Assembly (NCBI GenBank): GCA_900079685.1
Contig: LT599018.1
Span: 239,011 to 303,010 of the forward strand
From: an uncultured delta proteobacterium
GTDB lineage: Bacteria; Desulfobacterota; Desulfovibrionia; Desulfovibrionales; Desulfovibrionaceae
Direction: 5' to 3'
Length of the DNA: 64,000 nucleotides
The notes under the pieces are model-generated. The model had not been told where the DNA came from. It worked only from the letters and a program-made list of their open reading frames with translations, and ran no database searches. The number at the start of each line of letters is the position of its first letter. Positions within the stretch are counted from its first letter, which is position 1. Made by a program: the position numbers and the translations under genes. Shown here one piece after another: positions 35,328 to 42,951 of this stretch.

Positions 35328-35971
35328 GTCTGTACCGCCTTTGCCGGAGCAAGTCCGGCGATATCTTTTTCAGAAAGATAGCGGATAGACTTGCCGGAAG
35401 ACAAGAGGAGAAAATACAATTTTGCGGTTTCTTCCAATTCCTCGGCGCTGTTCACCGCCTCGATAAGAGACGTCCCGCACACGACGGAGCCGTGATTCGC
35501 CAAAAGAAAGGCGTTGGCGTCCTCGGCTATTTTCGCGGCCGCAACGCCGAGTTCCGCCGCGCCGGGTTTGTAGTACGGCACGACCGGAAGCCGCCCGATC
35601 CTCATGACGTAATAGGGAGTGAAAGGACGCAGGGCGTTTTCCGGATCAAGACCGTCCAGGCAGGAAAGGGCGGCGGCATAGGTTGAGTGCAGATGCACCA
35701 CGGCCTTGCAGCCCGGTTTGGCCTTGTACACGGCCAGATGCAGGGGCAGTTCCTTGGTGGGCTCGCTCCCGCCGAGACGGTTGCCGTCCATATCCGTGAC
35801 AGCCATGTCCCGGAAGGAAAGCCTGCCGAGGCAGGACGACGTGGGGGTCGCCATGACCCTGCCGCCGGGCAGAAGCAGGGAGATGTTGCCCGCGCCGCCG
35901 ACGCTGTATCCGCGCGCGAAAAGCGAGGCGCCCAGTTCCACAAGCTGCGTGCAATATTCGAGTTCTGTCAT
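35324..35971 (-). CDS. Class II aldolase/adducin family protein (OtnC-like)
   Basis: Zinc-dependent aldolase or decarboxylase, 215 residues. GAGNISLLLPGG is the phosphate-binding loop, Glu74 in PTKELPLHLAVYKA the catalytic acid, His93 and His95 in VVHLHST and His160 in LLANHGSVV the metal ligands. The sequence style is closest to 3-oxo-tetronate 4-phosphate decarboxylase (OtnC); L-fuculose phosphate aldolase-type activity is the alternative. No DUF1537 (OtnK) kinase is visible nearby. Between the SAF oxidoreductase and deoR. Confidence 0.82.
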   Translation of the reverse strand: MTELEYCTQLVELGASLFARGYSVGGAGNISLLLPGGRVMATPTSSCLGRLSFRDMAVTDMDGNRLGGSEPTKELPLHLAVYKAKPGCKAVVHLHSTYAAALSCLDGLDPENALRPFTPYYVMRIGRLPVVPYYKPGAAELGVAAAKIAEDANAFLLANHGSVVCGTSLIEAVNSAEELEETAKLYFLLLSSGKSIRYLSEKDIAGLAPAKAVQT

Positions 35972-36053
35972 TGAAGATCCTGCGCTATGGAAAAAACGTC
36001 TTCATTCCCAAAGGTACCGGATGCAAACGCCAACGATGCCCGGGATTCTCCCG

Positions 36054-36096
36054 GCTGTGCCGCCTCCCCGCCCTCCGGCGGGGGAGGCGGCACAGC
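36054..36096 (-). terminator. Hairpin between SAF oxidoreductase and aldolase genes
   Basis: Perfect 16-bp GC-rich stem (36054-36069 with 36081-36096) in the 130-base gap. There is no T-run on the minus strand, so it more likely stabilises the upstream message or attenuates than fully terminates. Confidence 0.55.
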
Positions 36097-36101
36097 GGCT
36101 G

Positions 36102-37448
36102 TTATTTCTTGCCGAAGAAGAGTTCTTCCATTTCCTGGCGGATCTTATAGGCCGGCAGGGAGGTGTCGGCTTCGACATGGTTCCAGGTCACGGATTCGCC
36201 CTGGGCGATGGGTTTGACGACCTTGAGGTTGTGCGCCAGGCCCAACGGCAGGCATTTGGCCGCCACGGACTTCTTGGCGGGCTGAATGTTGCCGTACACC
36301 GTGTAGCCCCCTTCGCCGTCAAGGATTTCGCCGGGTTTGATGTCGCGTTTGGCCGTGGCGACAACGTCCGCGTTGAAGCAGACCGGGCTGCCCGTGGGTT
36401 CTCCCCGCAGGGCCACGGACGCGACGGAGATGCCCACTTCCAGGCCGATCAGGTGCCACCGACGGAAGACCGCGCAGTACTTGCCGGTATCGTCGGTTTT
36501 GACGCCGTATTCCATGAAGCAGCGGCGGATGTATTCCGTGTCGCCTTCCACCACAACCCAGACGCCGTTACGGATGTCGTTGGGCACCGGGGAGCCGTCC
36601 GGGAACAGGCACGAAGCCACTTCCACCACGCCTTTCTTTTCAAGCATGCCGCCGTCGCTCTTGGGGCGCATGACGGTGGGCAGGTCGTCCATGGAGGAGG
36701 GGGGGAAGGCCAGGCCCTTTTCCGGGGATTCCAGGTTGCACGCGTTGGCGACAGCCGTGGATTCGATGGCGGGTTTGGAGCCGTCCAGGAAGGAGTTGAA
36801 CATTTTGGGGTTCAGGCCGCCGACCTTGGCCTGTTCGGCGGTGAGGCCCCAGTCGTTCCAGACGGTATCGGGCGTGGATTGCGCGAAACGGGGCAGCCAT
36901 TTGTGCCCGCGGCCGGCGGCCACAACCGGGAATCCGCAGCCGCGCGCCCAGTCGACCCAGTCGCAGATCAGGGCGGGCTGGTCGCCGAAGGCCAGGCTGT
37001 ACTGCACGCCGGCTTCGCGGGCGCGCCGGCCGAGGAGCGCGCCGCAGAACGCGTCGGCTTCAACGGTAACGTTGACGACGTGCTTGCCTTCCTTGAAGGC
37101 GCCCAGGCAGTGCTCAACGGCGGCCACGGGGTTGCCCGTGCATTCGACGATGACGTCGATCTCGGGACGCTTGACGAGCGCTTCCCAGCTCTCCGTGATG
37201 AACGTGGTGCGGTTTTTCAGCGCTTCCTCAAAGGATTTCGCCGCGTAGGCTTCGGATTTCCACCCCACGCGCTGCAAGCTCGCCTTTGCGTTCGCCGGTG
37301 AGAAGTCGGCGATGCAGACAAGGTCCATGCCCGGCGTGTTCGGCACCTGGGCGAGGAACATGGCGCCGAATTTACCGGCGCCGATCAGGCCCACGCGAAT
37401 CGGGCGGTTTCTTCTTTCGCATTCGACAAGCTTTGCATACAGACTCAT
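36102..37448 (-). CDS. NAD(P)-binding oxidoreductase with C-terminal SAF domain
   Basis: A 448-residue protein. The N-terminus is a Rossmann fold (VGLIGAGKFGAMF, then DLVCIADFSPANA) with homoserine dehydrogenase/Gfo-Idh character (DVIVECTGNPVAAVEHCLGA, EGKHVVNVTVEADAF). The C-terminal part has a SAF-type domain (VVATAKRDIKPGEILDGEGG, then YTVYGN), which has led to related proteins being labelled FlgA-like. Members sit in sugar-acid catabolic loci; the substrate is unknown. GGAG ribosome site before ATG at 37448. Downstream of dctM by 98 bases. Confidence 0.8.
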   Translation of the reverse strand: MSLYAKLVECERRNRPIRVGLIGAGKFGAMFLAQVPNTPGMDLVCIADFSPANAKASLQRVGWKSEAYAAKSFEEALKNRTTFITESWEALVKRPEIDVIVECTGNPVAAVEHCLGAFKEGKHVVNVTVEADAFCGALLGRRAREAGVQYSLAFGDQPALICDWVDWARGCGFPVVAAGRGHKWLPRFAQSTPDTVWNDWGLTAEQAKVGGLNPKMFNSFLDGSKPAIESTAVANACNLESPEKGLAFPPSSMDDLPTVMRPKSDGGMLEKKGVVEVASCLFPDGSPVPNDIRNGVWVVVEGDTEYIRRCFMEYGVKTDDTGKYCAVFRRWHLIGLEVGISVASVALRGEPTGSPVCFNADVVATAKRDIKPGEILDGEGGYTVYGNIQPAKKSVAAKCLPLGLAHNLKVVKPIAQGESVTWNHVEADTSLPAYKIRQEMEELFFGKK

Positions 37449-37546
37449 GATTCACTCCTGTCAGTTTTGATGATGCATCGACGATTGCTCGCGCCGTTGT
37501 GACGCGTTTTCTTGGAATTCACAAAAACGAACATAAACCTATCCGG

Positions 37547-38833
37547 TTACTTCGCGCCCAGGAGGTTCGGCAACCCGAGGCTGACGGCCGGGACGTAGGT
37601 GACGATAGCCAGCACGATCAGGAGGCCGATGAGAATGGGAATGACATCCCGAACCAGTTCTTTGATCGTGTTTTTCGAAATGCTGCACGCGGTAAACAGG
37701 TTCACCCCCACCGGCGGCGTGATGAGCCCGATGGCGAGGTTGACGCACATCACCATGCCGAAGGCCGTTATGTCGTAGCCAAGCTTGAGCGCCACGGGCA
37801 GCAGGATGGGCGTGAAAATGTAGAGGGCGGAAACCGCGTCCATGACGCACCCGGCAAAGAGCAGGATCAGGTTTGTGATGAGCAGGAAAAGGTACAGGTT
37901 GCCGGCGGTAATGTCCGTCAGCCAGTCGCCGATGTCCATGGCGATGCCGTCGACGGTCACCACCCAGGCGAAAAGCGAGGCGCAGATGATGACGTACATG
38001 ACCACGCCCGTCTGGCTTGCCGAGCGCATGAACATGGCGGGCATTTCATTCCAGTCCAGCTTTCTGTAAATCCAGATGCCGACGAACAAGCCGTATACGG
38101 CGGAGACAGCGGCGGCTTCCGTCGGCGTGAAGACGCCGGAATAGATGCCACCGAGTATGATGACGGGCATCATCAGGCCCCAGAAGGCGTCCTTGAGGGA
38201 AGCCCACCGCTCCGCGCCGGTCGCTTTGGGCAAGGGCTGGATCCCGGTTTCGTGGCGGACGACAATGATGGTCACGGCAATAAGCGCCGCTCCCATCATG
38301 AGGCCTGGAACCACCCCGGCCATGAACAGCTTGCCGATGGACGCGCCGGAAATGGCCCCGTACACGATGAACGTGACGGACGGCGGGATGATGACCCCGA
38401 TGGCCCCGCCCGCGGCCATGAGCGCCGCGGAGAAGGTCAGGCGGTATCCCGCGCGCACCATGGCCGGAATCATGATGATCCCGAGCGCCGCCACGGTGGC
38501 GGGACCGGAGCCGGAAATGGCGGCGAAGAAACAGCTCACGATGACGCACACCATGGCCACGCCGTTTCTGTAGTGGCCGACCATGCTCTGGGCGAACAGA
38601 ATCAGCTTTTCGGAGATGCCCGCTTTCTCCATGATATTGCCGGCCAGAATGAAGAAGGGGATGGCCAGCAGCGCGAACTTGCTGGAAGCGGAAAACACGT
38701 TGATGGGAATCATTTCGGGCGGCAGGCCGCTCAGAAAGACGGCGACGATGCTGGCAACGCCGAGGGAGATGGCTATAGGGATGTTGAACGCCAGCAGGGC
38801 GGCAAAAATACCGAAAAGGATAAGGGAACTCAT
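37547..38833 (-). CDS. dctM: TRAP transporter large permease DctM
   Basis: The large (12-13 helix) membrane subunit of a tripartite ATP-independent periplasmic transporter; 428 residues. Family runs include FILAGNIMEKAGISEKLI, ISGSGPATVAALGIIMIPAM, GGAIGVIIPPSVTFIVYG and GLITPPVGVNLF. The ATG at 38833 overlaps the dctQ stop codon (ATGA). A longer frame reaching 39250 overlaps dctQ and is not used. Confidence 0.93.
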   Translation of the reverse strand: MSSLILFGIFAALLAFNIPIAISLGVASIVAVFLSGLPPEMIPINVFSASSKFALLAIPFFILAGNIMEKAGISEKLILFAQSMVGHYRNGVAMVCVIVSCFFAAISGSGPATVAALGIIMIPAMVRAGYRLTFSAALMAAGGAIGVIIPPSVTFIVYGAISGASIGKLFMAGVVPGLMMGAALIAVTIIVVRHETGIQPLPKATGAERWASLKDAFWGLMMPVIILGGIYSGVFTPTEAAAVSAVYGLFVGIWIYRKLDWNEMPAMFMRSASQTGVVMYVIICASLFAWVVTVDGIAMDIGDWLTDITAGNLYLFLLITNLILLFAGCVMDAVSALYIFTPILLPVALKLGYDITAFGMVMCVNLAIGLITPPVGVNLFTACSISKNTIKELVRDVIPILIGLLIVLAIVTYVPAVSLGLPNLLGAK

Positions 38834-39333
38834 CGCGTGCCCTCCATATGCGCGGCCACGCCGCTGTGCCCGCGGGAAAGCAGGAAAATGGAATAGCAGT
38901 AACGGAAAATGAGCAATACGGCCCCGAAAGGAACGCTGAGGCCGTAAATCCATTCGGGCCACTGCATGGTTGCGGAAAGCTGGTTGGAAATAAATTCGTC
39001 GGCAACCATGTGAACGCCGTAGTATAAAATGATGCCGCCGAGCGCCACGCCCAGGATGTTGGTCACCGCGGTAAAAAACCGCTGCGCGGATACGGGCATC
39101 GAGGACGTGATGTAATCCAGGCCGAGGTGCGACCCGTCCCGGATGGCCATTGACGTTCCGGCGAGGGACGCCAGCACGAAAAGGCTGGTTACGATTTCCT
39201 CGCTGAAGGAAAGTGACATATGCAGAACAAAGCGGGAGATGACGTTGCAAAAGGTCAGCATCAGCATAACGCTAAACGTAACGATGCAGACGTATTTTTC
39301 AATATTTGCAATAAATTTATTGAGCGTTGTCAA
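38830..39333 (-). CDS. dctQ: TRAP transporter small permease DctQ
   Basis: Small four-helix membrane subunit, 167 residues, with VISRFVLHMSLSFSEEIVTS and MAIRDGSHLGLDYI-like family features. It begins at a TTG (39333) with GGAGG eight bases upstream; no ATG gives a full first helix. Lies between dctP and dctM. Confidence 0.9.
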   Translation of the reverse strand: MTTLNKFIANIEKYVCIVTFSVMLMLTFCNVISRFVLHMSLSFSEEIVTSLFVLASLAGTSMAIRDGSHLGLDYITSSMPVSAQRFFTAVTNILGVALGGIILYYGVHMVADEFISNQLSATMQWPEWIYGLSVPFGAVLLIFRYCYSIFLLSRGHSGVAAHMEGTR

Positions 39334-39405
39334 GCGTGAAACCTCCCGGCCAGAGTCTCCCCATGCGGCATGAGTTGCCAGCCGTGAACAGTGTGAAGAG
39401 AAGAC

Positions 39406-39430
39406 GGGCCGGAGCCGTGGGCTCCGGCCC
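39406..39430 (-). terminator. Attenuator hairpin between dctP and dctQ
   Basis: Perfect 11-bp stem GGGCCGGAGCC / GGCTCCGGCCC with a 3-nt loop, just after dctP. Such hairpins commonly raise binding-protein level over permease level. Confidence 0.65.
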
Positions 39431-39446
39431 GCCGCACCATGGCTGT

Positions 39447-40448
39447 CTACTTGATGCCGAACGCGGCGCAGGCTTCAGCGCCGTAGGTCTTCTTGACGTT
39501 TTCGTAGTATTCCCCGAGCTTGCTCTTGAACGCCTGCAACTCTTCGGGGGTCAGATCGGTGACCTTGCAGCCGAAATCGGTGACGAGTTTGCGTTTTGCC
39601 AGCTCGCTGTCGACAACATTCTGGTTGCCCAGGCGGCAGACTTCCTTGGCCTTTTCCTGGAGCAGCTTTTTGGTGTTGTCGTCTAACTTGTCCCAGGTCT
39701 TCTTGTTGAACACCAGCGCGAAGGAGCCGTAGCTGTAGTTCCAGGCGGTGATGTATTTCTGCACTTCGTAGAATTTGTTGGCCACGATCAGGTCAAAGCC
39801 GTTTTCCTGCCCGTCCACCGTACCCTGCTGCAGGGCGGTGAACAGTTCGCTGAAGCTCATGGCCACGGGGTCCGCATCAAACGCGCGGAAGAACTTTACG
39901 AACACGTCGCCGCCGGGGACGCGCAGCTTCATGGCCTTCAAGTCTTCGGGGGTGCGGATTTCCCGCTTGCTGTTGGTCAGCTGGCGGAAGCCGTTGTGGA
40001 TGAAGCCGAGCGCTTCGATGCCCTGGGCGCGCAGGGTTTTTTTGGCATAATCGCCGCCGCTGCCGAGCAGGCTGTTTTCAGCTTCCTGATAATTGGTGAA
40101 AATCCAGGGAATGCTTAGCGCCAGAAGGCTCTGGTCCAGAACGGCCATGACGTCGACCGGTTCATACGCGCAGTCGATGGCCCCGGAGCGGATCATTTCC
40201 ACGCCTTTGGACATGTTGCCGCCGGAAAGCTGGTCGCTGGGATATACACGGATGCGGATGTTGCCTTTGGAGGCTTCGCCGACGACCTTGGCGAATTCTT
40301 TGGCCATGACGGCGGCGTTCGACTGCTCGCCGACGGTGGTGGACATTTTAAGGTTCAGTTTCGGGTATGCCGTTTCGGCCGCGTTCGCGGTGACAGGCAG
40401 TACCAGGAGGGCGGCAAGGAGGAGGATACATTTTTTCCAATGCAACAT
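39447..40448 (-). CDS. dctP: TRAP transporter solute-binding protein DctP
   Basis: Periplasmic binding protein, 333 residues, signal peptide cleaved after about ANA (residue 23). DctP features: PSDQLSGGNMSKGVEMIRSG, LRVPGGDVFVKFFRAFDADP (Arg that holds the substrate carboxylate), SELFTALQQGTVDGQENGF. The substrate is likely an organic or sugar acid, given the neighbouring catabolic genes. First gene of a six-gene operon (dctPQM, SAF oxidoreductase, aldolase, deoR). Confidence 0.93.
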   Translation of the reverse strand: MLHWKKCILLLAALLVLPVTANAAETAYPKLNLKMSTTVGEQSNAAVMAKEFAKVVGEASKGNIRIRVYPSDQLSGGNMSKGVEMIRSGAIDCAYEPVDVMAVLDQSLLALSIPWIFTNYQEAENSLLGSGGDYAKKTLRAQGIEALGFIHNGFRQLTNSKREIRTPEDLKAMKLRVPGGDVFVKFFRAFDADPVAMSFSELFTALQQGTVDGQENGFDLIVANKFYEVQKYITAWNYSYGSFALVFNKKTWDKLDDNTKKLLQEKAKEVCRLGNQNVVDSELAKRKLVTDFGCKVTDLTPEELQAFKSKLGEYYENVKKTYGAEACAAFGIK

Positions 40449-40774
40449 GGTCAGATCTCCAATGGCGATTCGCCGGTTATAGATTCGTCGCCCTTCCGGT
40501 AAAGGCTGGCGAGACTATGTGAAGCGGGCGGCTGTCCGCACCGCTATTAGCAGAACTGATGGTCGCGCGGGTCTTTTGTTACTCTGCCTGAAATCCTCGG
40601 TCGTTTTGTGTCTTTTTTAGAAAAAAGATAGCTGTTTTGTGAAAAAACTATATTACAATGTGAAAATATGCAAGGCGAAATACATTTCTGGTTGCATTTT
40701 TAGTAATAAATTTAATAAATTTAATATGTTAAAAACATAAAAAGTTAACAACTATAGATTTTATTTTCAAACAA
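40449..40774. other. Upstream region of the TRAP operon
   Basis: About 325 bases without a gene. The half nearer dctP is GC-rich; 40600-40770 is markedly AT-rich with several possible -10 elements on the minus strand, plus the TGTGAAAA pair. No structured RNA recognised. Confidence 0.4.
40638..40666. promoter_or_regulatory. Paired TGTGAAAA repeats upstream of dctP
   Basis: Two identical octamers (40638-40645 and 40659-40666) exactly 21 bp apart, two helical turns, in an AT-rich stretch about 190 bases upstream of the dctP start. DeoR-family regulators often bind short direct repeats, so this is a candidate operator for the DeoR protein of the operon. Confidence 0.4.
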
Positions 40775-40832
40775 CTCCGGCCGATGCAAAAGTCCCCGTT
40801 CATGCGAACGGGGACTTTTGCATCGGCCGGAG
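40775..40832. terminator. Very long bidirectional hairpin terminator
   Basis: Perfect 27-bp stem (40775-40801 with 40806-40832) and a 4-nt loop; internal CAAAAGTCCCCG / CGGGGACTTTTG gives A- and T-runs on the two sides. It terminates the small gene at 40899-41102 reading leftward and insulates the TRAP operon. Confidence 0.8.
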
Positions 40833-40898
40833 ACCGGGAAGCGTGTCGCACGGTGCGGCGGTGTGCCGGGGCCGGGCGGCAATCGCGGCAATTCGGGG

Positions 40899-41102
40899 CT
40901 ATTGCATCAACGCGAGAAAGCGCCCCTGGAGTTCCTCGACTTCCTGGTACATTTCGTCCAGTTCCTCGGCCTGCCCGGTTCTTCCGGCTTCCCGCGCCTT
41001 TTCGGCGGCCAGGAAAATTTCTTTTTTCCGGGCGACGAAGCTGTCGAACAGGTGCTGCATTTCTTCTTCCGTCACCGTGAGCGTATAGCCGTTTTCCTGC
41101 AT
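40899..41102 (-). CDS. Small hypothetical coiled-coil protein
   Basis: A 67-residue, Glu-rich, helical protein (MQHLFDSFVARKKEIFLAAE ... LDEMYQEVEELQGRFLAL) with no cysteines and no membrane segment. A strong CGGAGGA ribosome site before the ATG and a terminator after it support expression. No family recognised. Confidence 0.65.
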   Translation of the reverse strand: MQENGYTLTVTEEEMQHLFDSFVARKKEIFLAAEKAREAGRTGQAEELDEMYQEVEELQGRFLALMQ

Positions 41103-41272
41103 GGTTCCTCCGGTTTGGCTGTCTTTGCGGCAGAGTATCCCGGAGGGGGCGTGTCCGTCCAGCCTCGGCGCCTATGGACAAACCTTCGCGCTCACAGTAT
41201 TTTCGCCGCACGCAAATCTGATGTGTTATATTGTTTACGAAATGGTCGGGAGTATCAACCGAAGGAGATCGC

Positions 41273-41464
41273 ATGAAAATCGAACTGGAAAAAGAGTGTC
41301 CCTGTGTCAAGGTCGAATGCCCGCGTCACGGCAACTGCGTGGCCTGCTACGCCAACCACAAGGACAAGGAACTGGCCTCGACCTGTAGGCGGCCGGGAAT
41401 TACGATTTCTCCGGAGCATGCCGCACGCCGGGACGCGCGGTTGCGCGCGGCCGGCAGCATCTGA
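41273..41464 (+). CDS. Small cysteine-rich protein
   Basis: A 63-residue protein with six cysteines: KECPCVKVECPRHGNCVACY, then STCRR. The CPC...C...HGNC..C spacing suggests a bound metal or iron-sulfur cluster. Related small proteins occur in anaerobes, function unknown to me. AAGGAG ribosome site, ATG at 41273; a TATATT -10 at about 41226 may drive it. Confidence 0.7.
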   Translation: MKIELEKECPCVKVECPRHGNCVACYANHKDKELASTCRRPGITISPEHAARRDARLRAAGSI

Positions 41465-41494
41465 CGGAGGCCGGACGCCACGGCAGCCTTTTAC

Positions 41495-41530
41495 AAAAGC
41501 CCCGCAAGGTTTTCCTTGCGGGGCTTTTGC
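41495..41530. terminator. Bidirectional terminator
   Basis: Perfect 15-bp stem AAAAGCCCCGCAAGG / CCTTGCGGGGCTTTT with a 4-nt loop, between the convergent Cys-rich and nitroreductase genes. Confidence 0.88.
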
Positions 41531-41559
41531 GTTTGGATGCCAGGTCGCTACAGGGAGGC

Positions 41560-42078
41560 CTAGAATTTGTCGTACACCACGGTTTCTTCGAGCGGGCGGC
41601 GCTTGGTGTGCAGGTGCGCGGGTTTGGCTTCCGGCGCCGGATACCCGATGGGGAAAATGGCCACGGGCTCGATGTTGGCCGGGAGGTTGTAGGCTTTGCG
41701 GAAGGCCGCCGGGTCAAAATGGCCCACCCAGGTGGAACCGAGGCCGAGATCGTGCAGGGCCAGCATGATGTGCGTGCCGATGATCGCCGCGTCGATGACG
41801 CCGGAATTGTCGTTGTCGTACGGGCGGACCCAGGCTTCGTCGCGGTTGCAGCAGACGGCTATGGCCATGGGCGCGTCAAAGGTGTAGGGCGTGCATTCTT
41901 TCAGCTTTTCCATATCCTTGGCGGCGCGGAGCACCAGGATGCGCTGCGGCTGTTTGTTGGCGGCGGTGGGCGCCACCTGGGCGGCTTCCAGGATGGCCTG
42001 CACCTTGCTGTCCTCAACGGGCCTGTTGCTGATTTTGCGCACCGAATAGCGATCTCTAATCAATTGGCTGAATTCCAT
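41560..42078 (-). CDS. Nitroreductase family protein
   Basis: FMN-dependent NAD(P)H oxidoreductase, 172 residues. RDRYSVRKISNRPVED is the FMN-phosphate binding start, AAQVAPTAANKQPQ the second FMN contact, and LGLGSTWVGHFDP and PIGYPAPEAKP are typical of the short nitroreductases of anaerobes. Substrate unknown. GGAGGTAA ribosome site; ATG at 42078. Confidence 0.92.
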   Translation of the reverse strand: MEFSQLIRDRYSVRKISNRPVEDSKVQAILEAAQVAPTAANKQPQRILVLRAAKDMEKLKECTPYTFDAPMAIAVCCNRDEAWVRPYDNDNSGVIDAAIIGTHIMLALHDLGLGSTWVGHFDPAAFRKAYNLPANIEPVAIFPIGYPAPEAKPAHLHTKRRPLEETVVYDKF

Positions 42079-42310
42079 TGTTACCTCCGGTATGAAAGGG
42101 TGCCGCCAACGGGCGGCGGTGGTTCACGACATCGTCGGTGCGGAGTATCCCATAAAGAATGTTTTTTTGAAACCGTAATATATCGCGCGGGTAACCGGGC
42201 GGCGCTGCCTTGTTGTTTTCGCCCTGATTGTACGCGTATGGTTTTAGGTGCGGTAACGAGGCAAGAGACGGGGCGCACGCAAGGTTGGAAAATATGGTGG
42301 AAAACGAAAC

Positions 42311-42340
42311 AGGTAGTTACGGTATGTTCCGTAACTACCT
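42311..42340 (-). terminator. tRNA terminator
   Basis: AGGTAGTTACGG / CCGTAACTACCT, 12-bp stem, followed on the minus strand by TGTTTCGTTTT; nine bases beyond the tRNA 3' end. Confidence 0.75.
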
Positions 42341-42348
42341 GAAATTAT

Positions 42349-42424
42349 TGGTGGGCCCACCAGGGGTTGAACCTGGGACCATCCGGTTATGAGCCGGGGG
42401 CTCTACCAACTGAGCTATAGGCCC
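42349..42424 (-). tRNA. tRNA with CAU anticodon (Met elongator or Ile2)
   Basis: 76 nt with encoded CCA. Acceptor GGGCCTA/TGGGCCC, D-arm GCTC-AGTTGGTA-GAGC, anticodon loop CTCATAA (anticodon CAT), T-arm CCAGG-TTCAACC-CCTGG. The top anticodon-stem pair is a C-A mismatch. CAU could be elongator Met or, with lysidine at C34, Ile2; the GGGCCTATAGCTCAG start and A73 do not settle it. It lacks the long initiator-type anticodon stem GGG/CCC, so not fMet. A TTGACA-N18-TACAAA promoter lies at 42480-42451. Confidence 0.95.
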
Positions 42425-42450
42425 GTGCGCGCAAATCCGCGCGGCCTGTC

Positions 42451-42480
42451 TTTGTAGTGCTCTTTGCTTGTCTTTGTCAA
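42451..42480 (-). promoter_or_regulatory. tRNA promoter
   Basis: TTGACA, 18-base spacer, TACAAA on the minus strand, 27 bases before the tRNA 5' end. Confidence 0.6.
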
Positions 42481-42490
42481 GAACGGCCGT

Positions 42491-42874
42491 CTACATTTTG
42501 CAGCTGTCGCAGACGCCTTCAAAAAGGATTTCGGCGCTGGTGAGGGTAAAACCCTCAACCTGGACCGTTCCGACGTCCGGAAGCGGCAAGACGGCTTCCA
42601 CATCGACGATTTTACCGCATTCGGAGCAGCGCGCGTGGTGGTGCGGCATCATATTGCCATCAAACCGTTTTTGCGCGCCGCCGCTTTCAATGCAAAGGAT
42701 ATCCCCCTGCCGGGCGAGCAGTTCCAAGTTCCGGTACACTGTTCCCAAACTGATGCGCGGAAGCATTTCGCGCGTCATGGAGAAAATTTCATCCGCCGTG
42801 GGATGGCTGGTGACTTCCCGCAGTTTATTCAGAATAACAGTGCGTTGCCGTGTATTACGTGTTGTTTTTTCCAT
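42491..42874 (-). CDS. Fur-family regulator (PerR-like)
   Basis: A 127-residue metal-dependent repressor. The winged helix covers RQRTVILNKLREVTSHPTAD ... RISLGTVYRNLELLARQGDI; metal/structural sites are HHHARCSECGKIVD and CDSCKM, giving two CxxC pairs as in PerR and Fur. Shorter than Fur of enterobacteria and without a long His-rich tail, so PerR (peroxide sensing) is slightly favoured; Fur is the alternative. ATG at 42874; an AT-rich palindrome upstream suggests self-regulation. Confidence 0.88.
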   Translation of the reverse strand: MEKTTRNTRQRTVILNKLREVTSHPTADEIFSMTREMLPRISLGTVYRNLELLARQGDILCIESGGAQKRFDGNMMPHHHARCSECGKIVDVEAVLPLPDVGTVQVEGFTLTSAEILFEGVCDSCKM

Positions 42875-42887
42875 AGGCCACTCTTTG

Positions 42888-42912
42888 TTAATAATAATCG
42901 TTACCATAATTA
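42888..42912. promoter_or_regulatory. Candidate Fur/PerR box
   Basis: TAATTAT, 7 bases, ATTATTA (6 of 7 symmetric) on the minus strand, 14 bases upstream of the regulator start. Likely an autoregulatory site; the spacing is not the classic 7-1-7. Confidence 0.4.
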
Positions 42913-42951
42913 GGAAAAAAGTCAACAGTTGCAGCGGTATTTTTATTTATA

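Noticed and set aside
38834..39250. Long N-terminal extension of dctM
   Set aside because: Overlaps dctQ in another frame; the ATG at 38833 forms the usual ATGA overlap.
42349..42424. Initiator tRNA-fMet
   Set aside because: The CAU anticodon fits, but the anticodon stem lacks the three G-C pairs of initiators and the first acceptor pair is a normal G-C.
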